Of a stretch of 64,000 nt of DNA, positions 41,339 to 50,172 are shown piece by piece; position 1 is the stretch's first letter; the number at the start of each line of letters is the position of its first letter. The stretch comes from JAWKTV01 sp041398905 (GTDB taxonomy: Bacteria; Planctomycetota; Planctomycetia; Planctomycetales; Planctomycetaceae): contig JAWKTV010000013.1 in the NCBI GenBank assembly GCA_041398905.1, forward strand, positions 62,001-126,000. Reading direction: 5' to 3'. The translations under genes and the position numbers were made by a program. The notes beneath the pieces were generated by a model that made no database searches, was not told where the DNA came from, and saw only the letters and a list, made by a program, of their open reading frames with translations.

Positions 41339-43243
41339 ATGGCCGGCATCGGAATGGGAGCAATTGAGCTGGTGCTGATGCTGCTGATGGGAGGCGGCCC
41401 ATTGCTGGCTCCCCCGTTGGGCCTGCCGCCCGGCGAGCGGGACGGAGTGCTGCAGCGAACGCCCCCCGATGGTTGCCTGTTCTACCTGGAGTGGGCCGGA
41501 CGATCATCCGGTGAGTTGGGCGGGGCCGGGATCGATGGCATGGTCGCCGATCCGGAGATGACGCAGTTCGTCGAATCCGTTGAGACGGCGATCGTCAAGT
41601 CGATCGAGAATGATGGCGGCGGCGAGGGCCAGGTGGTTGCGGCGGAGCTGCCCGCGCTCGTCAAGACTTTGCTCCGCCGTCCCGGCTGCCTGTTCATCTC
41701 ATTTTCGACGGACGATCTGCCCGAACGGGGCGATGACCCGAACCTGGCGGTCGTGTTTGAGCGGTTGAAAGTCGGCATCGTCTACGGACTGGGTGACGAA
41801 GCCGACGCGACGCAGCAGCGAATCTCACGTCTCAGTCAGCTCGGAGGACTTGAACTGCCGGCCGACCTGGACGAGTACGTATTGCCCATTCCCGTCCCTG
41901 GCGGTGGCGTCAAACTGCATCAGCACGATGACTATCTGATCGCGGCCTACGGTGCGGAGACTCTCGCGACGATCACCGCAGGCCTGTCGAGTGAGCGGCC
42001 GGGCCTGCTGGAGGATCAGCGAGTAAGTGCGGCGTTCAAGGAGGTCGAGTTCGCCCGCACGGGTCAGTGGACGTGGCTCGACATCGCGGGTTGGCGACGC
42101 GCTGTCGACAGCGCCGCCGGCAATGCCGCAATGATCGCCGAAGTGACGGAAACGCTCGGGCTTCATCAGGTCGACTACATCGCTTCGGCGGCGGGTGTCG
42201 ACGAGGAGGGGCAGGTCGTCAGCCGGATGCGGCTGAAAACCGATGGGGGCCAGGCTGGGCTGCTGGCGGTCTTTTCGGGTCGCCCGCTCCAGCCGCAGGA
42301 TTTCGCCCACATCCCGGCCGATGCCGACCTGTTCATCGGCAAGAGCGTCAACGCCACGAATCTCCTCGAGGCTGTTCGGCAGATCGTGGTCTCGTCCGAT
42401 CCCGAACTGGGCGAGCAGTTTGATGGTGGCCTGCAAGCGATTGAAAGTGTGCTAGGGCTGCAACTGCAGGACGAACTGTTCGCGGCGTTCGGCGATGTCT
42501 GGACCGTGTACGATTCTCCGGGGGCTGGAGGCGTTCTGCTCACGGCCCCGGTGATGGCGGTCGAGGTTCGCGATCCTGAACTGGCCTACCGCGTATTCAC
42601 CCAACTGATGACGAAGCTGAAAGGGGCGATGCCCAACGCGATTCAAGGCGGTCGACGTCGCCGTGGCGTGTTCCTCGAACAGCAGAAGTTCCTCGATCGA
42701 ACCGTCTACTACATCAACACCATCGGCGACGACGTGCCGGTCGCCCCCAGTTTCTGTGTGACCGACACACACTTGCTCTTTGCGCTCCATCCGCAGCCGA
42801 TCAAGGCGCACCTGCGATTCGTGGCGAGCGATGCGCCAGGACTGGACGGACCGCTCGCTGCCGGCAGTGCCGTCAGCGAGCACAGCCTGATGTACTACGG
42901 CTCAGCCGACGCCGAACAGGCGGCCCGCATCACCACCACCATCGCCCCGTGGGTTGGACAGCTCTTGTTCAGCGAATTGCAGCGAGAGGGCATTCCGCTC
43001 GACATCTTCTCGATGCCCTCCGCCCGCGCACTGCTGCCCTACTGCTCAGATGGACGCATGCAAATTGCGGTCGATGACGCGGGAATCCTGTGGGAGAGTC
43101 GCGACGGAATTCCATTGCTGAGCCTCGTTGGCGGCGGCACCAGGTTGCTGCCCCTGCTGGTCATCAGCGGCGTTCGGGTTACGGTCCCCAACGAGGTGTT
43201 CATCCAGGAAGCCGCGCCTGCCGAAGTCCAGAAGATCGAATAG
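41339..43243 (+). CDS. Large exported protein of unknown function
   Basis: This 634-residue protein is preceded by AGGGAGAG, a good ribosome binding site, 5-8 bases before ATG 41339. Residues about 7-30 are hydrophobic (signal peptide or anchor). The rest is soluble, with alternating helices and strands and no catalytic motif I recognise. PPDGCLFYLEWAG near the start, and the repeated sub-domain layout, resemble planctomycete proteins of the DUF3352 kind, but this is a weak resemblance. Function unknown. Confidence 0.65.
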   Translation: MAGIGMGAIELVLMLLMGGGPLLAPPLGLPPGERDGVLQRTPPDGCLFYLEWAGRSSGELGGAGIDGMVADPEMTQFVESVETAIVKSIENDGGGEGQVVAAELPALVKTLLRRPGCLFISFSTDDLPERGDDPNLAVVFERLKVGIVYGLGDEADATQQRISRLSQLGGLELPADLDEYVLPIPVPGGGVKLHQHDDYLIAAYGAETLATITAGLSSERPGLLEDQRVSAAFKEVEFARTGQWTWLDIAGWRRAVDSAAGNAAMIAEVTETLGLHQVDYIASAAGVDEEGQVVSRMRLKTDGGQAGLLAVFSGRPLQPQDFAHIPADADLFIGKSVNATNLLEAVRQIVVSSDPELGEQFDGGLQAIESVLGLQLQDELFAAFGDVWTVYDSPGAGGVLLTAPVMAVEVRDPELAYRVFTQLMTKLKGAMPNAIQGGRRRRGVFLEQQKFLDRTVYYINTIGDDVPVAPSFCVTDTHLLFALHPQPIKAHLRFVASDAPGLDGPLAAGSAVSEHSLMYYGSADAEQAARITTTIAPWVGQLLFSELQREGIPLDIFSMPSARALLPYCSDGRMQIAVDDAGILWESRDGIPLLSLVGGGTRLLPLLVISGVRVTVPNEVFIQEAAPAEVQKIE

Positions 43244-43353
43244 GCGGCTTCCACGAACCCAGTTGTTCACGGCTCCCGAACCGAGAATCGGCGCAGGACG
43301 GCGGAGCTTTCTGCCGAGCCCGCAGGGAATTCGGCGTTCATCGTCTGTCGGCA

Positions 43354-43379
43354 AGCTGGCGTGCGACCGCACGCCAGCT
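43354..43379. repeat. Perfect 12-bp palindrome before prfC
   Basis: AGCTGGCGTGCG and its exact reverse complement are separated by only 2 nt. It lies 110 bases after the stop of the preceding gene and 43 bases before the prfC start. It could be a terminator, a dispersed palindromic element or an mRNA structure in the prfC leader. Confidence 0.6.
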
Positions 43380-43421
43380 CGCTGCAACTCAGCAACATTG
43401 GCAGCATCTTCAACGACATCA

Positions 43422-45059
43422 ATGCAAGCTGAGTTCCCGCGACAACCAGACGGCCAGGTCAATCTCTCCCGACTGCGGGAGGAGATCGGCCGTCGCCGCA
43501 CCTTCGCCATCATCTCGCACCCCGATGCCGGCAAGACCACGCTGACGGAAAAGCTGTTGCTTTATTCGGGGCAGATCAGCGAGGCCGGAGCCGTCCGCGG
43601 TCGCAAGTCGCAGCGGGCCGCGACGTCAGACTGGATGGAGATGGAACGCCAGCGCGGGATCTCGATCACCTCGACGGTGCTCTCGTTCGAGTACGACGGA
43701 CACCAGTTCAACCTGCTCGACACCCCCGGCCACAACGACTTCAGCGAGGACACTTACCGCACGCTCACCGCCGCCGACTGCGCGGTGATGGTGTTGGACC
43801 TCGCCAAGGGCATCGAACCGCAGACGATGAAGTTGTTCAAGATCTGCGCGGAGCGCAAGATCCCGATCATCACATTCGTCAACAAACTGGACCGCCCCGG
43901 CGGCGATCCCCTGGCGACGCTGGGGGAGATTGAACAGCTCCTGGGCATCCATGCGGTGCCGATGAATTGGCCCGTCGGGGTCGGCCGGGACTTTTGCGGC
44001 GTGTACGATCGGCGCAGTCAGCAGGTGCTGAAATTCAGCCCCACGCCGCGAGGCGCGATGCGCGTCCCTACGCAGGCGATGCCCCTGGATGAAGCCTGCG
44101 CCGTGCTGGAGCCGCACATCGCCGAGCGACTGCGGGAGGAGGTCGAGCTCATCGCGCACGCCGGCGAGGACTTCGACCATGCGAAGCTGATTCGCGGCGA
44201 GATCACGCCGGTCTTTTTTGGCAGCGCGCTGTCAAACTATGGGATCGAGCCGTTTCTTGCAGCGTTCCCAGGCCTGTGTCCCCCGCCCGGCCCCCGTCTC
44301 AGCACTGATGGCCACATCCCGCCGGACACCGAGCGGTTCACGGGGCAGATTTTCAAGATTCAGGCGAACCTCGATCCGAAGCACCACGACCGGGTGGCGT
44401 TCCTGCGGGTCTGCTCCGGTCGATTCACGCGAGAGATGGAGCTGCTGAACGCGCGGACCAACGTAAAGCTGCGCATCAAGCGATCTCAGAAGGCCTTCGC
44501 CCAGGATCGTGACACGATCGAAGAGGCATGGCCGGGCGACATCGTCGGATTGATCATTCCCGGTCAACTGCGTTTGGGAGACACGCTGTGCGAAGGAAAG
44601 CCGCTGCGGTTCTATGGCCGCTGGCACTTCCCTCCGGAACGCTTCGCCGCCATCCGCTGCAGCGACGCTTCGCGCCGCAAACAGTTCATGCAGGGCCTGA
44701 CACAGCTTCGCGAGGAGGGGGCGATTCAGGTCTTCAGCGACGGCGCCATGTCGCTTGAGCCCGTCATCGGAGCGGTCGGAGAACTGCAGTTCGAGGTCGT
44801 CCAGTACCGGCTGCAGACCGAGTACCGCTCGGAGACGACGCTGCATCGATTACCGTTCATCCAGTCCCGCTGGATCACCGGGCCGGCCGAAAAGATCGCG
44901 TCGATCGTCGTGCCGACCTCGTCCCGGCTGTTGTACGACGATGCGGGAAGCCCGGTGGCGGTGTTCGACTGCGACTGGGCCGTCAACTACTGCATCGATC
45001 GCAACCCGAGCCTGAAGTTTCTGGAGGCTCGGCCCGACGAGATTGCCCAAACCGGGTGA
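43422..45059 (+). CDS. prfC: Peptide chain release factor 3
   Basis: This 545-residue translational GTPase recycles RF1/RF2 after peptide release. I take ATG 43422 (MQAEFPRQPDGQVNLSRL), since the open frame upstream is unlike the family. G1 is SHPDAGKTTLTEKLLLYSG, G2 region MERQRGISITSTVLSF, G3 DTPGHNDFSEDTYR, G4 NKLDRPGGDP. RF3-specific segments include SDWMEMERQRGI and FFGSALSNYGIEPFL. Domains II and III are complete to the stop. It is the best-preserved long gene in this part of the window and shows no frameshift. Confidence 0.95.
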   Translation: MQAEFPRQPDGQVNLSRLREEIGRRRTFAIISHPDAGKTTLTEKLLLYSGQISEAGAVRGRKSQRAATSDWMEMERQRGISITSTVLSFEYDGHQFNLLDTPGHNDFSEDTYRTLTAADCAVMVLDLAKGIEPQTMKLFKICAERKIPIITFVNKLDRPGGDPLATLGEIEQLLGIHAVPMNWPVGVGRDFCGVYDRRSQQVLKFSPTPRGAMRVPTQAMPLDEACAVLEPHIAERLREEVELIAHAGEDFDHAKLIRGEITPVFFGSALSNYGIEPFLAAFPGLCPPPGPRLSTDGHIPPDTERFTGQIFKIQANLDPKHHDRVAFLRVCSGRFTREMELLNARTNVKLRIKRSQKAFAQDRDTIEEAWPGDIVGLIIPGQLRLGDTLCEGKPLRFYGRWHFPPERFAAIRCSDASRRKQFMQGLTQLREEGAIQVFSDGAMSLEPVIGAVGELQFEVVQYRLQTEYRSETTLHRLPFIQSRWITGPAEKIASIVVPTSSRLLYDDAGSPVAVFDCDWAVNYCIDRNPSLKFLEARPDEIAQTG

Positions 45060-45445
45060 CCTGCCGACGGGACTGTGACGAATAGCATTCAGAACCGCAT
45101 TGCGGTTGGCCGGATCTGACCAGCAGTATTGGCGAGCCGGTGGCCGTAAGGCCCCGGACCGTCGAACGCGGTGTCGACGCGACCGTCTGTGGCGAACGCA
45201 GCGGCGCCGTAGGCCGGACCGACCAACGGGAGTTCCGGCACGGCGGTGCGAAGCTGTCGGCGCATCGTCCCTGTCCGGGTGCTGACGCACCCCGGCTCGC
45301 CAGAAGTTCCGCACCGCGCCGCCGCATCCCCCACCCAACGAGCGACGGTACCTCCTGTGTGATGGCGACCAGGCGATCACTTGCGGGCTTGGCCGCCGTT
45401 CTGTCCACTACAGGTTAGTTCATTCACCGCCTTTGCAGGGTTAAG
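45060..45445. other. 386-bp intergenic region rich in hairpins
   Basis: It lies between prfC and leuD. It contains a GNRA-type hairpin at 45137-45157 and an imperfect hairpin GGGTGC-TGAC-GCACCC near 45277. An 81-codon leftward frame (45089-45334) looks protein-like for about 50 residues, but I cannot place it. The segment TACCTCCTGTG-GATGG near 45352 recurs near 7089. Confidence 0.45.
45137..45157. repeat. Hairpin with GTAA loop
   Basis: CCGG-T-GGCC, GTAA loop, GGCC-CCGG: an 8-bp stem with one bulged T. It may be part of a dispersed palindromic element. Confidence 0.5.
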
Positions 45446-46042
45446 ATGTCCAGTCAGAAGATTGAAACGATTCGGGGCCGCGGCGTCCCGGTACTGCTCG
45501 ACGATATCGACACCGACCGCATCATTCCCGCCCGGTTTCTCCGCTGCGTCTCGTTCGAGGGGCTCGGCGAGCACGCCTTTGAGGACGATCGCAAGCAGGA
45601 TCCGGCGCATCCGTTCAATCAACCGCATTATCAAGGGGCCAACGTGCTCGTCTCCGGCCGCAACTTTGGTTGCGGTTCCAGCCGCGAGCACGCTCCGCAG
45701 TCGCTGATGCGGTGGGGAGTTCAGGCGGTGGTGGCGGAGTCGTTCGCCGAAATCTTCTTCGGGAACTGCACGTCTTTGGGGGTTCCCGCGCTGTGCGCGT
45801 CCCGGGACGATCTCGCCCGGCTTGCGGCGGCGATCGAGGCCAACCCGCAAACGGAAGTCGTGGTCGACGTGCTCAACCGCACCGTACACTGCGGCGACCT
45901 GAAAGTGCCGTGCACCATGCCGGACGGTGCCCACTCCGCCCTCACCACCGGCGCGTGGGATTTTCTGGGTCAGCTCCTCGGCAATGCGGATCGCATTCGT
46001 CAGCAAGCGACTCAGATTCCCTACCTCAATCAGTTCGCGTAA
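45446..46042 (+). CDS. leuD: 3-isopropylmalate dehydratase small subunit
   Basis: This 198-residue protein is the small subunit of isopropylmalate isomerase (leucine biosynthesis), working with the iron-sulfur LeuC subunit. Signatures are LLDDIDTDRIIPARFL near the N-terminus and GRNFGCGSSREHAPQSL, which positions the substrate. The length fits LeuD. The leuC gene is not in the window, so the pair is split here. It is followed by pyrF at 62 bp on the same strand. Confidence 0.93.
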   Translation: MSSQKIETIRGRGVPVLLDDIDTDRIIPARFLRCVSFEGLGEHAFEDDRKQDPAHPFNQPHYQGANVLVSGRNFGCGSSREHAPQSLMRWGVQAVVAESFAEIFFGNCTSLGVPALCASRDDLARLAAAIEANPQTEVVVDVLNRTVHCGDLKVPCTMPDGAHSALTTGAWDFLGQLLGNADRIRQQATQIPYLNQFA

Positions 46043-46104
46043 CAGCACCGCTGCGGCGACATCGGATGCCCGGCCCTGTTGGCCCCCACGTTGAATTCGG
46101 ACCG

Positions 46105-47050
46105 ATGCCCTCTCACTACACCGACCGGCTGCACGCCGCGATTCGCGACAAAGCCACACCGGCGCTGGTGGGGCTCGACCCCCGATTCGACCAGTTACCG
46201 ACGAGCATTCGCGAGAAGGCGACGGAGTCGACGTCGTGTCTGGGCGAGTGTGTCGCGAAGGCGTTCGAAGAGTTCTGCCTGCGGGTGATCGATGTCGTCG
46301 CGCCGCTGGTGCCGGCGGTCAAGCCGCAAGTCGCCTTCTTTGAAGAGTGCGGACCGGCGGGGATGCAGGCGCTGTGGAACGTGATTCGCTATGCCCGTCA
46401 GCAGGGGCTGCTGGTCATCGCCGATGCCAAGCGCGGCGACATCGGTTCAACCGCGCTCGGCTATGCCCGGGCCTGGCTGGCCGGCGAAGACATCGACGCC
46501 GCCCCCTGGGGGGCCGACGCGCTGACGATCAATCCGTACCTGGGCATCGATACCCTGCAGCCGTTCGTCGATCTCGCGGCCCAGCGCGGGGCAGGGCTGT
46601 ATGTCCTCGTTCGCACCAGCAACCCCGGATCGGGTGACTTTCAGAATCGCGAGACGCGTGGCGAAACGCTGTACGAGCGGGTCGCCCGGGCCGTGGAAGA
46701 CCTGACAACCCCGACGCGCGGCACCGGCGGCTACGGTGCGGTCGGTGCGGTTGTGGGTGCCACCTACCCGGCGGAACTCGCGAAGCTGCGCGACCTGATG
46801 CCGAGCACGCCGTTGCTGGTGCCCGGGTACGGCAGCCAGGGTGGTACCTCGGCCGATGTGGCCGCCGCCTTCGATGCCCACGGCCTGGGTGGACTGGTCA
46901 ACAGTTCGCGCGGCATCATCTTCGCGGGCGAGCGAAAAGAGTTTCGCGAGCGGTTCACACCGGACCAATGGGAAGCCGCCATCGAGGCGGCGACGCGAGA
47001 TGATCGCAGACCTCGCGTCTCACACCCCGGCCGGACGACTGTGCGGCTGA
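46105..47050 (+). CDS. pyrF: Orotidine 5'-phosphate decarboxylase, type 2 (frameshift near 46995)
   Basis: This is the last enzyme of UMP synthesis. ATG 46105 gives MPSHYTDRLHAAIRDKATPALVGLDPRFDQLP, the opening of the longer, PyrF type-2 group. The catalytic block is IADAKRGDIGSTALGYA, and GLGGLVNSSRGIIFAG is the phosphate-binding end. The C-terminus is off frame from CGCG 46994-46997; the other frame gives REMIADLASHTPAGRL and a stop at 47050, as expected. The joined length is about 315 residues. Confidence 0.9.
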
Positions 47051-47150
47051 CCATCCGCTCGGGTCTCCGGCATCGCGGCGGAGTTTGACTTTCGCCGCGC
47101 CCCGCATCAGCATAGCGGCGACGACTTCACGCCCCGCACCGTGCTCCGCC

Positions 47151-48985
47151 ATGCGAACTCCGAAGGAACTCGAACAGATCGAGCTGCTGGCCCGCATCGA
47201 TACGGTCGTCGGCCGGATCGAGTCGTGCCTGGAGGATGACGCCGGCTGGGCACCGCTCGCCGAGTGCCGCTCGATTCTGAGACGGGTGCTGGACCGGGTG
47301 CAGGACCTCCGTATCCGGCTGGAGGCGCCGCTCGTCGTCGCCACGTTCGGCGGCACAGGCACCGGCAAGAGCGCTCTGGTCAACGCGCTGGTCGGAGTCG
47401 ACTGTACTCCCAGCGGCCGCGAGCGGCCCACCACCCGGCAGCCGCTCGTTATCGCCCATCCTCACACCGAGCTGGAATTGCTCGGCCTGCCGCTCGATGA
47501 GTTGAAAGTCATTCGTCGTGATACCGACATCCTGCGGGACATCGTGCTGATTGACTGCCCGGACCCGGACACCAGCGAAACCGACGAAGTCAGCAGCAAC
47601 CTCGCCCGGCTGCGCATGCTGCTGCCGCATTGCGATGTGCTGATCTACACGTCGACGCAGCAGAAGTACCGCTCCGCCCGCGTCGTCGACGAACTGGCGG
47701 AAGCCGCGAACGGCGTGCGGCTGATCTTCGTGCAGACCCATGCCGACCGCGATGTCGACATTCGCAACGACTGGGAGCGCGTGCTGCGGGAGAAGTACGA
47801 AGTCCCGACCTGTTCTTTGTCGATAGCCCGCGGGCTTTGCGTGAGCAGCAGGCGGGGCAGCGGCCGACGGGCGAGATGAGTCGATTGATTGAACTGCTGA
47901 TGACCCAGCTCGCCGCCGGCGAACGGGTTCGGGTCCGTCGGGCCAATGTGCTCGACCTGCTGCAGTCGACGTTGCATCGCTGCCAGACCCTGCTGGCCAG
48001 CCGGCGGCCGGAGGTCGAATCGCTGCACCGCGCGCTGGGCGAGCAACGTCAGACGCTCGCCCGCAAGATGGCGGTTCCGGTTGCGGACGGAACTGCTCAG
48101 CGGTCGAAACCTGTGGGAGCGGCGGTTGCTCTCGGCCGTCACCGACTCGTGGGGCTTCAGTCCCTTCTCATCGGTGCTGCGACTGTACAACGGACTGGGA
48201 GGAATGATCGCGTCGATGAGCCTGTACCGCGCCCGCAACACCGCGCAGATGGCCCTGATCGGTGCCGTGCAGGAGGGCGGTGGCTGAAGGAACGTCAATC
48301 CGAGAAGCAGGCCGACGCGACGCTCGACCGCGTCAGTCTGCTCGGTCTGGACGACTCGCTTCTCCGTGAGACGGAACTCGTGATTGAAGGACATGTACAG
48401 TCCGCCGGCTTCAGTCGGCAACTGGCGTCGGCCCGCAAGCTGGGTGACCTCCGGCAGCAGGCCAGCCGGGTCGAGGGTGAGTTTCTCGGCGACGCCCGCG
48501 GCCGCATCGACGACGTGATTGCGGGCCTTGCGGAACGCAACTCACGTCTGCCGGTACGGCTCTGGTACGAGTTGATGTTCATGGTGTACCTGGGCTTCAT
48601 CCTGTACCGCCGGACGCAACTTTTTCTACGAATCATTTGTCAACGACGCTCCACTACTCTCGACCGACTTCTACATTCCCGCGGCGGTCTTCTTCGTGTT
48701 GTGGCTCGGGCCTGCTGGTGATGGCCTTCACTCGCCGACTCCGCCGTGGCCTCGGCTCGCAGATTGACGCGGTCGCGAAAGACCTCGTCGACATCCGGCT
48801 CTCCGATGGACTGTTCCCGATCTGGAGCAGGCGTGCCTGCGGGTCGATTACCGCGTTGGCGAACTGCAGGCGATCACCCTGCAAGTCGACGCCATCAATC
48901 GCGACCTGATCAGCGGCGGAGACCTGGGAGCCCGTAGGCCTGTCCTGCCGCCCCCGAGTTCAAGTCCAGTGAGATCGCGACGTGA
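47151..48985 (+). CDS. Dynamin-like membrane GTPase (multiple frameshifts)
   Basis: ATG 47151 starts MRTPKELEQIELLARID. The G domain has G1 GGTGTGKSALVNALVG, G3-like VLIDCPDPDTSE and G4-like FVQTHADRD. The frame changes near 47815, 48090, 48285, 48610, 48715 and 48830, but successive frames each carry plausible sequence. They include NLWERRLLSAVTDSWGFSPFS, then a helical stalk, and two hydrophobic segments (LMFMVYLGFILY and a second near 48690-48725). The end is uncertain; 48985 assumes one more shift. The arrangement of GTPase, helical stalk and paired TM segments is like bacterial dynamin-related proteins or the YfjP/GTPase-TM group, which remodel membranes. Confidence 0.6.
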
Positions 48986-49100
48986 GCCGTCGGCGATGTT
49001 CTGGCCAATCGCTCTGGAGATCACGCTGGGCGGGCCAGGATGTGACTTGCCCCGAGCCGTGCGTCCCTCCCTCCAACAACTTCAACGATCGAGGCATGTG

Positions 49101-50114
49101 ATGAGCGGCGAGTCGAGGTCGGGCAGGCCGCTGCGGGTTGGCATCGTTGGCTGTGGACGCATGGGCCGCGTGCATGCCGAGCGGCTCGTGCAGACCGGCC
49201 TTGTCGAGATCGTCGCCGTTCACGATACCAGTGCGTCAACCGCGGCCGCGCTCCGACACTCCTTCGCACCGATGGCGAGCTGCTGCGACTCAGTGGAAGA
49301 GGTGCTTGAGGTTCCCGGTCTCGCCGCGGTCGTGCTCTGCTCCCCCACAGGACTGCACTACGAGCAGGCGTTGCCCGTGCTCGCCGCCAATCTCGCGGTC
49401 TTGTGCGAGAAGCCGCTCGCCGATCGTCGGGACCGGATGGACGAGTTGATCGCGGCGGCCGAGCGATCGACAGCGCCGGCCGTGCTCGCTTACCAGCGCA
49501 GGTTCTGGGGCACCTACCGCACGCTCCGCCGCGAAGTCGCCAGCGGCCGCTGGGGCGCGATCCGGGCGGTGACGTCGCACAACACCGAGCGCTGGCAACA
49601 GACGATCACCGGCACCTGGCGTGATGACCCCGACCAGAACCCCGGCGGCTTTCTCGGCGACGCCGGCAGCCACAAGCTCGACGCGATGTTCTATACGATC
49701 GGACTGCGGCCGATCGAGGTCTTCGCTCGCAGCCAACGGCGTGGCAGTCGAGTGGAGATCATCACGTCTGTGTCCGCCGTACTGGAAGGCGATGTGGCGT
49801 TGACGATGGACTTCGTCGGCAGCGCTCAGCATCAATCAGAGGACCTGACGATCCACTGCGATGAGGCCGACTTGATGATCCGCGATTGGCGCGTCTGGAT
49901 CGCCCGCAATAACGAAGTCCGACCGCTCGAACCGCTCGAACCGCTCGAACCAACGACCGACCCGGCGACCGGCTTCGTGGCGATCGTCGCGGGCGAACTG
50001 GCGAATCCCGCCCCGTTCACCGTCGCCCGCCCGGTCGGGGAGCTGACGGCCGCGATCCTGCGATCGGCGGACACTGGCAAGGTGACGTATCTCGATGAAC
50101 CGCCGACCGGTTGA
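49101..50114 (+). CDS. Gfo/Idh/MocA-family oxidoreductase
   Basis: This is 337 residues from ATG 49101 (MSGESRSGRPLRVGIVGCGRMGRVHAERL). The Rossmann motif is GIVGCGRMG and the conserved EKP is in AVLCEKPLADRRD. GGFLGDAGSHKLDAMFYTIG contains the family's conserved acidic-His segment. There is no signal peptide, so it is cytoplasmic. Substrates are typically inositols or sugars. A three-copy 9-bp repeat encodes PLEPLEPLEP near the C-terminus. Confidence 0.87.
   Translation: MSGESRSGRPLRVGIVGCGRMGRVHAERLVQTGLVEIVAVHDTSASTAAALRHSFAPMASCCDSVEEVLEVPGLAAVVLCSPTGLHYEQALPVLAANLAVLCEKPLADRRDRMDELIAAAERSTAPAVLAYQRRFWGTYRTLRREVASGRWGAIRAVTSHNTERWQQTITGTWRDDPDQNPGGFLGDAGSHKLDAMFYTIGLRPIEVFARSQRRGSRVEIITSVSAVLEGDVALTMDFVGSAQHQSEDLTIHCDEADLMIRDWRVWIARNNEVRPLEPLEPLEPTTDPATGFVAIVAGELANPAPFTVARPVGELTAAILRSADTGKVTYLDEPPTG
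49923..49949 (+). repeat. Three exact copies of a 9-bp unit
   Basis: CCGCTCGAA is repeated three times inside the oxidoreductase gene and encodes a Leu-Glu-Pro repeat. It stays in frame whatever the copy number. Confidence 0.85.
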
Positions 50115-50172
50115 TCGGCTGGCCCGATCGCTGAGAGTGACCGAGCGGCACGCGGTTTGAACTCGCGAGCAG

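Noticed and set aside
45670..46104. Upstream extension of the pyrF frame into leuD
   Set aside because: It is the shadow of leuD in another frame; ATG 46105 gives the normal PyrF start.
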